From: DASRBN01 sp035294305
GTDB taxonomy: Bacteria > Chloroflexota > Ktedonobacteria > Ktedonobacterales > Ktedonobacteraceae
Reading direction: 5' to 3'
DNA length: 64,000 nt
Assembly (NCBI GenBank): GCA_035294305.1
Contig: DATGLD010000038.1
Coordinates: forward strand, 18,885-82,884
Shown here: positions 50,265-58,472 of the stretch, piece after piece
Layout: each line of letters opens with the position of its first letter
Numbering within the stretch: position 1 is the stretch's first letter
Notes under the pieces: model-generated
Database searches by the model: none
The model's input: the letters and a program-made list of their open reading frames with translations, nothing else
What the model was told of the DNA's origin: nothing
Program-made: the position numbers and the translations under genes

Positions 50265-52712
50265 ATGGCCATTGAAATCTCGACATCTCACGTATCCGCC
50301 AACGCTCACCCGCTTTCTATCGAGGAAATTCGCCAGGCTCACGGTCAAGAATTGGATGCCATTGCCCGTTTTCGCCGCGTCACCAACTATCTAACAGCGG
50401 CCCAGCTCTATCTGAAAAGCAACGTACTGCTGCAACAGCCGCTCAAAGCGGAAGACATCAAGGATCGCTTGCTGGGCCACTGGGGCACCAGTCCCGGCAT
50501 TAATTTGATCTACGCGCACTTAAATCACCTGATTATGCGTTATGACATCGACATGTTCCTGGTGACAGGACCGGGCCATGGCGCGCCTGCCAATCTCGCC
50601 AATCTCTATTTAGAGGGCACCCTGCATGACTATTACCCGGAATTATCCTTCGGCTGGGAAGGGCTTGAAAAGTTCGTGCGCCGTTTTTCCTGGCCCGGTG
50701 GTTTCCCCAGCCATCTCTATCCCGGCGTCCCCGGCACCATCCACGAAGGCGGGGAGCTTGGCTATGCCCTTGCCACCGCATTCGGCGCGGCAATGGATAA
50801 TCCAAACCTCATTGTCGCCTGCATCGTAGGGGATGGCGAGGCAGAGACAGGCCCTACCGCCACTGCCTGGCATAGCTACAAATTCCTTGACCCCGCCGAA
50901 TCCGGTGCCGTTCTGCCCATTGTACACATCAACGGCTACAAAATCGCCAATCCCACTATTTATGGCACCATGAGCGACGACGAATTATTGGCCCTTTTTA
51001 CCGGCTATGGCTACAACGTCCAGTTTGTCGAGGGCGATGACCTTGATGCCGCGCTTTACGGCGCCCTGGATTGGGCTTATCATGAAATCCGTCATATTCA
51101 GGAAGCCGCTCGCTCCGGCAATCCTATCGAGAAGCCGCGCTGGCCCGTTCTTCTCATGCGTTCTCTCAAGGGCTGGACGACCATCAAAGAAATGGATGGC
51201 GAGCCTATCGAGGGCTCTTTCCGCTCGCACCAGATACCGATTACCGATCCCAAGACCAATCCCGAACACTTTCAACTTTTAGAAGGCTGGTTGCGCTCCT
51301 ATCGCGTCCAGGAACTCTTCGATGGAGACGGGCGCCCGCTGCCCGAAATTCTCGATCAATGTCCAAAAGGCGACCGGCGCATGGGCAGCAACCCCCATAC
51401 CTTTGGTGGCCGCATCTGCCGCGATCTCGATCTCCCCGACATCTTCGATTATGCGATACCCCCAGATCGCGTGGCCGAAAGCATTTCCGGCTCCGGGGAT
51501 AGCAAATTTGTCAGCAGCGTTGAGCAGGTAGCGTTGTACCTGAGAGATGTTGTAAAGCGCAACCCGCGCACATTCCGCATCTTCAGTCCCGATGAACTGG
51601 AATCCAACAAATTGACGGCGGTGCTGGATGTGACGAAGCGCGATTACCAGTGGCCTGTTCCACCGTTTAACGAGAAGGTCACGTCACATGATGGGCGCGT
51701 GATCGAGATACTCAGCGAGCACACCATCCAGGCCTGGTTGCAGGGGTATCTCCTGACTGGCCGGCATGGCCTTTTCCCATCCTATGAAGCATTCCTCAAT
51801 ATCGTGGTCTCGATGATGGACCAGTTTTCCAAGTTCCTCAAGATGTCACAGGAAATACCCTGGCGCCTGCCTGTCGCCTCGCTCAACTACTTCGAGACCT
51901 CTACCCTGTGGCGGCAGGAGCATAATGGCTTCTCGCATCAGAGTCCGGGGCTGATCAATGATATCCTGAACCGCAAAGCCAGGGTATCTCGTGTCTACCT
52001 GCCACCGGACGCCAATTGTCTTATCAGCACAGTGGATCATTGCCTGCGTAGTAAAGAATACGTCAACCTGATTATTGCCAATAAGCCACCCATGCCGCAG
52101 TGGCTTAGCATGCCGGATGCTATTGCGCATTGTCGTGCGGGCGCTTCGATCTGGAAGTGGGCAAGCATCGATGATGGCATCAGCCCCGATGTCGTACTGG
52201 TGGGAATTGGTGATAGCCCCACGCTCGAAGTTATGGCTGCCGCGCACATCTTGCGCAATGAATTGCCAGAACTGCGCGTGCGCGTCGTCAACGTTACCGA
52301 CCTGTTCATCCTGGAGAAAGAAACTGCTCACCCGCATGGGCTGGACGATGAGATGTTCGAGGCGCTGTTTACTGCTGATTGCCCCGTCATCATCAACTTC
52401 CACGGCTATCCCTCGGCTGTGAAGCAGTTGCTGTTTGGCCGTTATCATATTCACACGCAGCGTTTCCGGATCAACGGCTACCAGGAAGAGGGCACGACCA
52501 CCACGCCTTTTGATATGAACGTGCGCAACGGCACCGACCGCTTCCACCTCATTACGCAGGCCATCCGTATGGCTGGAGTGCGCAACCCACGTGTCGCGGT
52601 ACGCGCCAGCGAACTCGTTCATCATTACGAATACGTCCTCGCCGATTTCCGCCGCTATATTGAGGAAAACGGCGTCGACCCCAAAGAAATCACTGATTGG
52701 CATTGGAGTTGA
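50265..52712 (+). CDS. xfp: Xylulose-5-phosphate/fructose-6-phosphate phosphoketolase
   Basis: An 815-residue thiamine-diphosphate enzyme, full length for the family. Signatures include GPGHGAPANLANLYLEGTL, IHEGGELGYAL, VGDGEAETGPTATAWHSYKF and RQEHNGFSHQSPGLINDIL. It splits xylulose 5-phosphate (and often fructose 6-phosphate) with inorganic phosphate to acetyl phosphate plus a triose or tetrose phosphate. Acetate kinase, which uses that acetyl phosphate, is encoded 45 bp downstream, so the two form a complete ATP-yielding branch in the cytoplasm. AAAGGAG is 6 nt before the ATG. Confidence 0.96.
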   Translation: MAIEISTSHVSANAHPLSIEEIRQAHGQELDAIARFRRVTNYLTAAQLYLKSNVLLQQPLKAEDIKDRLLGHWGTSPGINLIYAHLNHLIMRYDIDMFLVTGPGHGAPANLANLYLEGTLHDYYPELSFGWEGLEKFVRRFSWPGGFPSHLYPGVPGTIHEGGELGYALATAFGAAMDNPNLIVACIVGDGEAETGPTATAWHSYKFLDPAESGAVLPIVHINGYKIANPTIYGTMSDDELLALFTGYGYNVQFVEGDDLDAALYGALDWAYHEIRHIQEAARSGNPIEKPRWPVLLMRSLKGWTTIKEMDGEPIEGSFRSHQIPITDPKTNPEHFQLLEGWLRSYRVQELFDGDGRPLPEILDQCPKGDRRMGSNPHTFGGRICRDLDLPDIFDYAIPPDRVAESISGSGDSKFVSSVEQVALYLRDVVKRNPRTFRIFSPDELESNKLTAVLDVTKRDYQWPVPPFNEKVTSHDGRVIEILSEHTIQAWLQGYLLTGRHGLFPSYEAFLNIVVSMMDQFSKFLKMSQEIPWRLPVASLNYFETSTLWRQEHNGFSHQSPGLINDILNRKARVSRVYLPPDANCLISTVDHCLRSKEYVNLIIANKPPMPQWLSMPDAIAHCRAGASIWKWASIDDGISPDVVLVGIGDSPTLEVMAAAHILRNELPELRVRVVNVTDLFILEKETAHPHGLDDEMFEALFTADCPVIINFHGYPSAVKQLLFGRYHIHTQRFRINGYQEEGTTTTPFDMNVRNGTDRFHLITQAIRMAGVRNPRVAVRASELVHHYEYVLADFRRYIEENGVDPKEITDWHWS

Positions 52713-52757
52713 GCTTGTAGTAAGGCCGACCCTTGAGGTCGCCCTGGAAAACCAAAG

Positions 52758-53969
52758 ATGAAGATACTCGTTCTTAACGCAGGATCAAGCGGCCAGAAGA
52801 GCCGCCTCTATGAAGTGGGCGATTCTCTTCCCGATAACGCCCCGTTGCCTCTGTGGGAGGCCGATGCTGACTGGGGAGAGCATCCAGGCGCTACAACGCT
52901 CAAAGTGAAGAACAGTCAAGGCGCGACACTGGAAGAAGAGCTTCAGACCGACTCGCGTCCAGAAGTCATCAGACACATACTGGAAACGCTATGGAGCGGA
53001 AAGACCGCTGTCATAGGGCAGCCCTCGGATATCGATATGGTGGGACACCGCGTCGTTCATGGCGGGCGGGAATTTGAGCAGAGTACACGCGTCACGCCAG
53101 AGGTCAAGGATGCTATTGCGCGTCTGGCGAAAATCGCGCCGCAGCATAATCCCGCCAATTTAGCAGGTATTGAAGCCGTCGAACGTATTCTGCCCTCGAT
53201 TACCCAGCTAGCCGTATTCGACACGGCTTTCCATAGCGCCATGCCACTGCCGCACGTCGTCTACCCCGTCCCCTATGCCTGGTTCGAGCAGGGCATTCGT
53301 CGTTTCGGCTTCCATGGCATCAGCTATCAATATTGCACGCGACGTGCCGGCCAGATACTTGGACGCAATGTACGCGATTTGCGTATCATCGCCTGCCATC
53401 TCGGCAATGGCTGCTCGGTAGCCGCTATCCAGAACGGCCAGAGCATCGACACCAGCATGGGCTTTACCCCCCTTGAAGGCCTCATGATGGGCAGCCGCTC
53501 CGGCTCGATTGATCCCGGCATCTTATTTTACTTGCAACGCGAAAAAGGCCAATCAGCCGGAGACCTCGATACGACCCTCAATAAATCGTCCGGCCTCAAA
53601 GGAATTGCGGGTTCAAGCGACCTGCGGCAGGTTTTACAACATATGCGTAATGGCGATACCCGCGCCAGGCTGGCATTTGACATGTTTGTGCATCGCCTGC
53701 GCTTCTATACCGGCGCCATGCTTGCGACCCTGGGTGGCGTAGATGTTCTCATCTTTACCGGCGGCATCGGCGAGAATTCCCCCGATGTGCGTGCGGCCGC
53801 TTGCGAATCCTTCAGCTTCCTTGGCCTGAAACTCGACCAGCAAAAGAACTCGCAATCCCCTCCCGACCAGGATATCTCTGCCCCCGATTCAAAAGTTCGC
53901 GTCCTCATCATCCATACGCAAGAAGATTGGGAAATTGCCAGGGAGTGCTGGAAGCTACTAAAAAATTGA
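52758..53969 (+). CDS. ackA: Acetate kinase
   Basis: A 403-residue ASKHA-fold kinase. MKILVLNAGSSGQKSRLYEV is the N-terminal phosphate loop (slightly unusual after GSS), and VGHRVVHGGREF, FDTAFHSAMP, RFGFHGISYQYC, ACHLGNGCSVAAI and FTGGIGENSPDVR are the family motifs. It converts acetyl phosphate and ADP to acetate and ATP. It follows phosphoketolase on the same strand. The ribosome site is weak (GGAAAACCAAAG), so it may depend on coupling. Its stop is only 2 bp from the stop of the convergent anti-sigma gene. Confidence 0.95.
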   Translation: MKILVLNAGSSGQKSRLYEVGDSLPDNAPLPLWEADADWGEHPGATTLKVKNSQGATLEEELQTDSRPEVIRHILETLWSGKTAVIGQPSDIDMVGHRVVHGGREFEQSTRVTPEVKDAIARLAKIAPQHNPANLAGIEAVERILPSITQLAVFDTAFHSAMPLPHVVYPVPYAWFEQGIRRFGFHGISYQYCTRRAGQILGRNVRDLRIIACHLGNGCSVAAIQNGQSIDTSMGFTPLEGLMMGSRSGSIDPGILFYLQREKGQSAGDLDTTLNKSSGLKGIAGSSDLRQVLQHMRNGDTRARLAFDMFVHRLRFYTGAMLATLGGVDVLIFTGGIGENSPDVRAAACESFSFLGLKLDQQKNSQSPPDQDISAPDSKVRVLIIHTQEDWEIARECWKLLKN

Positions 53970-53971
53970 GC

Positions 53972-54697
53972 CTACCTCCGCCTTGTAAGCGCGAATCCCA
54001 GAATACTTAGCACGAGCAGGACTGAACCGATAACCAGGTGACTCGAAGGCGTACTCAAGTCGAAAACCGCAGGCGAAGGTTGGACCGGCGGCCCCGTACT
54101 CCTTGGAGGCGATTTGACAACCTGCGGGGGCGTCGGAGTTGGAGTGGGCGTTTGCACGCCGGTTACCGACGGCGAGCCTACTCCTGGTTGAGTACCGGCC
54201 CCGGTCGTTGGATGTTGGGTCGCGGTAGATGCGTTATGAGTGGATGTTCCCGGAGCAACGGCGGGAGCGGACCCCGACGACGCCATATTGGTGGCTCCTC
54301 GATTTGGTAGTGCCGTCGCAAAGAATGATAGGATAAGGATCAAGCCTAGCACGGCTGCCAGTGTGCTCACGGCGCGAAATACAAGTTGTAGACTATTGCG
54401 CCTTGCCCGCCTTCTGGCCGTGATAGCTATTCCTGCTGGATTGCCTGCATGACCGGGTGCTGGCGATTCCTGGACAATTGCCAATCTAGCGGGCAGTGTG
54501 AATGAACGCGGTACCTCTACCTGCGGCAGCGCGCGTAGCATGACAACCGTCTGCCGCAACTCTGCCAGTGCAAGCCGGCACTGCTGACACGTCTGAAGGT
54601 GAGCATCGACAATCGCCTGTTCCTGCGCGGAAAGCTGCTTGTCGAGCAATGCGGAAAGCTGTTCGGTTGTCAGATGCCCCTCACTCTGTTTTGTCAC
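53972..54697 (-). CDS. Membrane anti-sigma factor with zf-HC2 domain
   Basis: The N-terminal ~45 residues form a zinc anti-sigma domain (LTTEQLSALLDKQLSAQE and HLQTCQQC). A membrane helix lies at about 105-127, then an outside Thr/Pro/Ser-rich linker (TPTPTPTPPQ) and a second hydrophobic end (SHLVIGSVLLVLSILGFALT, then RRR), resembling a sortase-like or second membrane anchor. It likely binds the sigma factor encoded 29 bp upstream. The two-anchor layout with a Pro/Thr loop is unusual for this class. Confidence 0.82.
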   Translation of the reverse strand: MTKQSEGHLTTEQLSALLDKQLSAQEQAIVDAHLQTCQQCRLALAELRQTVVMLRALPQVEVPRSFTLPARLAIVQESPAPGHAGNPAGIAITARRRARRNSLQLVFRAVSTLAAVLGLILILSFFATALPNRGATNMASSGSAPAVAPGTSTHNASTATQHPTTGAGTQPGVGSPSVTGVQTPTPTPTPPQVVKSPPRSTGPPVQPSPAVFDLSTPSSHLVIGSVLLVLSILGFALTRRR

Positions 54698-54726
54698 TGT
54701 CTACTCCATGCCGGCGCTAATGCTGC

Positions 54727-55362
54727 TTACTCTCTATCAGTATGTAAACGATAACTCCTCGGTAAAAGTTCCCGGTGATCGTACAGATATTTACGCAGGC
54801 GCGTGCGTCCCCGTGAAATACGCGAGCGCACGGTTCCCAGCGTGGTCTGGGTAGTGGCCGCGATTTCCTCGTAGGAGAGGCCCTGTATGTCGCATAAAAC
54901 GACCGCGACCCGTTGATCTAGAGGTAGTTCCTCTAAAGCCTGCTGGATTAACTCCTGCAACTCCTGGCTCAGCAGCGCTTCTTCAGGATTCCCTTCCTGA
55001 TCGCTTGCCGCCAGAGAACTCAGGATGCCCGCACCATGTGGCTCATCTTCATCAGCCATGATATCTAGTGACTCGATGGGATGGCGATGCGTGCGCCGCC
55101 AGTAGTCGCAGGCCTGGTTAGAGGCAATACGCAGCAGCCAGGCGCGAAATGAGGTTCCGCCCCGGAAGGTTTGCACGCCGCGAAAAGCAGCAATAAACGT
55201 ATCTTGCGTCACATCTGCCGCGACATCAGCATTGCCGAGCATGCGCAAGATCACGTTATAAACCATTTGCTGGTAAAGCAACACCAGCTCATTGAACGCG
55301 CTAACATCCCCGTTCTGGCTGCGAATAATGAGCTGTAGCTCGCTCTCTTGCCCTGATTCTGC
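54727..55362 (-). CDS. ECF-type RNA polymerase sigma factor
   Basis: A 211-residue sigma factor: region 2 (FNELVLLYQQMVYNVILRML, ADVTQDTFIAAFRGVQTFRG, FRAWLLRIASNQACDYWRRT) and region 4 (LPLDQRVAVVLCDIQGLSYE, EIAATTQTTLGTVRSRISRG). The linker is acidic and long (about 45 residues). It resembles SigE/SigW-type stress sigma factors. The start at 55362 (MAESGQ) has GAGG 6 nt upstream; the longer frame has no site. The anti-sigma gene follows on the same strand. Confidence 0.92.
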   Translation of the reverse strand, partial: AESGQESELQLIIRSQNGDVSAFNELVLLYQQMVYNVILRMLGNADVAADVTQDTFIAAFRGVQTFRGGTSFRAWLLRIASNQACDYWRRTHRHPIESLDIMADEDEPHGAGILSSLAASDQEGNPEEALLSQELQELIQQALEELPLDQRVAVVLCDIQGLSYEEIAATTQTTLGTVRSRISRGRTRLRKYLYDHRELLPRSYRLHTDRE

Positions 55363-55613
55363 CATGAACCGCCTCGTTTCTTCTCCTCTCCTCTCTATGC
55401 CAGTGTAGCATAATTCAAAGCATATGCATACAGGATACTTCATGATCTACACCCTTTGGAGGATGTAGGGGCCAGATTATAGAGGTGAACAAAGATAGAA
55501 AAAAAAGCCCCAAAGGTACAAAAACAAGTCTTTCTATTGAACTCATTCGTTATTATTAAAGATGTCGGTAAGAGGCAAGTTGCTAAAAGAGTCCAAATAG
55601 AGCCGGTAATGGA

Positions 55614-57062
55614 ATGAGTACTTTCATAGCCTATCTTCGCTACCCCTTTCTCTGGCTACAATTTGTCATCCATCGTGTAGGTCAATGGCTAGCCAATCTG
55701 TTTGAGGAAAGTAAGCAGAATAAAGGTAAAAATTCGATAGCTGTTCTGGATGGTGTACGCGCCTGCGCTATCCTCTTTGTGATCATCTTTCATGTCAACC
55801 GCATGACAGGAGACAAGCTCTGGAGCAGTGTTCAGTATCCCCTGGCCAGTTCTATATCCACCGCCGGGGGAACCGGTGTGACGCTCTTCTTCGTGCTGTC
55901 CGGCTTCCTGCTTTTCATGCCGTTTGCCAAAGCGCTCTTATTTAAGACAGAATGGCCCCTCAATCGTGTATTCTACCTGCGCCGCTGCCTGCGCATCATT
56001 CCCGGCTATTATGTCTCGCTCTTCTTACTGATCCTGTTTGCGAATCCACAGTATCTACAGCGCGATCACTTGAAAGACCTCTTCCTGTTTCTCACCTTCT
56101 TCATGGATTCCTCGCGGGCAACATTCCGGCAACTGAACGGCCCATTCTGGACACTGGCGACCGAGTGGCAATTCTATATGATCCTACCCATCATGATGCT
56201 TGTTTTCGTTCTGCTTGTGCATCGTGTTCCTATTCAAGAACGCCTGCAAGCCGTGACATGCTGCCTGGCGGGCGTCATTGTCCTGGGCTTATTTGTGCGC
56301 TTCTGGGGCTTTTACTTTCAATCCCATCCCTCGGCAACATTTTTGATCCCGCGTAACGATCTCAACATCGTGTTATTCTTCACGTTTGGTATGACCGGCA
56401 AATACACCGAAGATTTCGCCGTAGGTATGTTTGTCAGCCTCTGTTACATCTATGCTCAGCATCCCTCAACTGGCAGGAAGTTTGCTCAAACCTGGGAGCG
56501 CCTCAGTATGTGGCTCTGGGGCGCTGGTATCATCATCCTCGTCTTCAGCGCCATGTGGCATTTTAATGCGAATTCAACGGCAGGATGGCCTTTCTTAAAT
56601 GGTCTGATGCCCTATTTCAACTGGTTGAGTGAAATGGTGCTGGCATTTGGCTATGCTGCCTGCATCGCGGCTATCCTCTATGGCCCTCCCGGCTTGAAAC
56701 GCTTTTTTGCGTGGCCTCTGATGCGCTGGATCGGCTTGATTTCGTATAGCCTCTATATGTGGCACCTGCCTTTACTCGAGCTATTCCAGACACGAGTGCT
56801 TCCACTCTTGCATATTCAAAACTATTACTTCGCCTACAGTCTCTACTGGGTCTGGGTCTTTCTCGTCATCTTCCCATTTGCATTGCTCTTCTATGCCATA
56901 ATTGAGAAACCATGGATGAATCTGGGCGATCAATGGAGGCGCAGCATTGAACAGAAGCGCCGCGCGAAACTGGCCTTGCAAAAACAGGCGAAAGAGGCTG
57001 GCGCGCGCCCATCCGCAATGGATCGGGAAATTGCCCGGGAGCAAGAGGTTGTCAGCCTGTAA
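55614..57062 (+). CDS. Acyltransferase family 3 membrane protein
   Basis: A 482-residue membrane protein with about ten hydrophobic helices. After a ~40-residue amphipathic N-terminus comes the family signature IAVLDGVRACAILFVIIFHV, then GTGVTLFFVLSGFLLFMPFA, FYLRRCLRIIPGYYVSLFLL and FWTLATEWQFYMILPIMMLV. Such proteins move acyl groups onto exported sugars, peptidoglycan, antibiotics or lipids. The substrate is unknown, and no cell-wall cluster is adjacent. The C-terminus is a cytoplasmic basic tail. The ribosome site is weak. Confidence 0.88.
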   Translation: MSTFIAYLRYPFLWLQFVIHRVGQWLANLFEESKQNKGKNSIAVLDGVRACAILFVIIFHVNRMTGDKLWSSVQYPLASSISTAGGTGVTLFFVLSGFLLFMPFAKALLFKTEWPLNRVFYLRRCLRIIPGYYVSLFLLILFANPQYLQRDHLKDLFLFLTFFMDSSRATFRQLNGPFWTLATEWQFYMILPIMMLVFVLLVHRVPIQERLQAVTCCLAGVIVLGLFVRFWGFYFQSHPSATFLIPRNDLNIVLFFTFGMTGKYTEDFAVGMFVSLCYIYAQHPSTGRKFAQTWERLSMWLWGAGIIILVFSAMWHFNANSTAGWPFLNGLMPYFNWLSEMVLAFGYAACIAAILYGPPGLKRFFAWPLMRWIGLISYSLYMWHLPLLELFQTRVLPLLHIQNYYFAYSLYWVWVFLVIFPFALLFYAIIEKPWMNLGDQWRRSIEQKRRAKLALQKQAKEAGARPSAMDREIAREQEVVSL

Positions 57063-57098
57063 CTCTGGCTTGCCACGTTGTTCCTCTCCCACTTTCCG

Positions 57099-57128
57099 TT
57101 GACATTCTACAGGTTATATGGCTATAAT
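57099..57128 (+). promoter_or_regulatory. Promoter of the citrate synthase gene
   Basis: TTGACA, 18-nt spacer, TATAAT, giving a ~140-nt leader. Confidence 0.65.
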
Positions 57129-57273
57129 ACTTTACAGAACCGCATATCGTTTGTTGTGTTGAAAGTTGTTGCTTCGCCGTGGAAGCAGCAGTTTCCCGAC
57201 AGCTGCAAAAAATACCAGGCGCTGACCTGATTGCGCCGTGGCGAGGCGTACATCTCCTAGAGGAGTATTATCT

Positions 57274-58395
57274 ATGACCACCACCGATGGACTCGAAGAC
57301 GTTGTAGCTTCCCATTCGCGCATTTGCGACCTGGATGGCAAACTTGGTAAACTCTCGTACTTTGGCATTGATATTCACGACCTAGCCAATCATTCTTCAT
57401 TTGAGGAAACGGCTTACCTGCTCTGGAACGGTACTCTACCTACCAGGTCACAACTCGAGGAGTTCAAGGCACAACTGCTCGCCAATCGTACATTGCCTGA
57501 ACCCGTTAGTGAACTGATGCGATTGCTGCCAACAACGTCAACTCCCATGGATGTACTGCGCACGGTTGTTTCATCTCTCTCTTCTTTTGATCCCGAAGCC
57601 AATGATAGGTCTCCTGAGGCCAACCAGCGACGTGCTATACGTCTTACCTCCATGATGGGAACCATCGTGACAGCCTGGGATCGCATTCGCAATGGCAAAG
57701 ACCCGGTTACTCCTCTGCCTGATAGTGATTACGCGACCAACTTTCTCTATATGTTAACCGGAGAGATGCCGGATGCTTATAAAGCGCATATGCTGGACGT
57801 GGTATTGATCCTGCACGCCGATCACGAACTGAACGCCTCTACATTTGCCGCGCGCGTCACTGCCGGTACCCTGGCAAGCATCTATGCTGCGATCACCTCT
57901 GCTATCGGGGCTCTTTCCGGCCCATTGCATGGCGGCGCAAATGAACAGGTGATGCGCATGCTCTTGAGAATTGGTAATGTTGACAATGCCGAATCCTACA
58001 TCGCAGCTGCCGTTGAACGGAAGGAGCGCATTATGGGCTTCGGGCATCGCGTCTATAAGACGGAAGATCCTCGCGCCACGCACCTACGAGCGATGTCGAA
58101 AGAATTGGGCGAGCGCACCGGCCAGTCGAAGTGGTATCAGATCTCGCGCATTGTTGAGGAATATATGAAAGAACACAAAGGCCTCAATCCCAACGTTGAC
58201 TTCTATTCCGCCTCAGTCTACTACATGATGGGCATTCCCATCGACCTGGATACACCCATTTTCGCCTGCAGTCGCGTCGCTGGCTGGACGGCTCACGTTC
58301 TCGAACAATATGCCAATAACCGCCTGATTCGCCCACGCGCCGAATACGTCGGCCCGAAAAATGTCGAATATCTGCCGATTGACGAGCGGGGCTAA
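57274..58395 (+). CDS. gltA: Citrate synthase (citrate/2-methylcitrate synthase family)
   Basis: A 373-residue type I citrate synthase of the short bacterial kind. The catalytic residues are visible: His in ALSGPLHGGANEQVM, His in MGFGHRVYKTEDPRA and Asp in NPNVDFYSASVYYMMG. It condenses oxaloacetate and acetyl-CoA; use of propionyl-CoA cannot be excluded from sequence. The start at 57274 has GAGGAG 8 nt upstream; an in-frame ATG-like start 36 nt earlier lacks a site. It is transcribed alone and ends at a perfect palindrome. Confidence 0.93.
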   Translation: MTTTDGLEDVVASHSRICDLDGKLGKLSYFGIDIHDLANHSSFEETAYLLWNGTLPTRSQLEEFKAQLLANRTLPEPVSELMRLLPTTSTPMDVLRTVVSSLSSFDPEANDRSPEANQRRAIRLTSMMGTIVTAWDRIRNGKDPVTPLPDSDYATNFLYMLTGEMPDAYKAHMLDVVLILHADHELNASTFAARVTAGTLASIYAAITSAIGALSGPLHGGANEQVMRMLLRIGNVDNAESYIAAAVERKERIMGFGHRVYKTEDPRATHLRAMSKELGERTGQSKWYQISRIVEEYMKEHKGLNPNVDFYSASVYYMMGIPIDLDTPIFACSRVAGWTAHVLEQYANNRLIRPRAEYVGPKNVEYLPIDERG

Positions 58396-58398
58396 GAA

Positions 58399-58472
58399 AG
58401 ACTATTGTGAACATGAACATACTGCCACCCCGCCCGGGCGGGGTGGCAGTATGTTCATGTTCACAATAGTCT
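58399..58472. terminator. 74-bp perfect palindrome between convergent genes
   Basis: The arms 58399-58435 and 58436-58472 are exact reverse complements with no loop (centre CCGCCCGGGCGG). It begins 3 bp after the citrate synthase stop, and its right arm contains the last three codons and the TGA of the convergent kinase gene. It can act as a terminator for both genes. Confidence 0.85.

Noticed and set aside
51846..52703. 285-codon minus-strand ORF
   Set aside because: Antisense to phosphoketolase; the product has no recognisable features.
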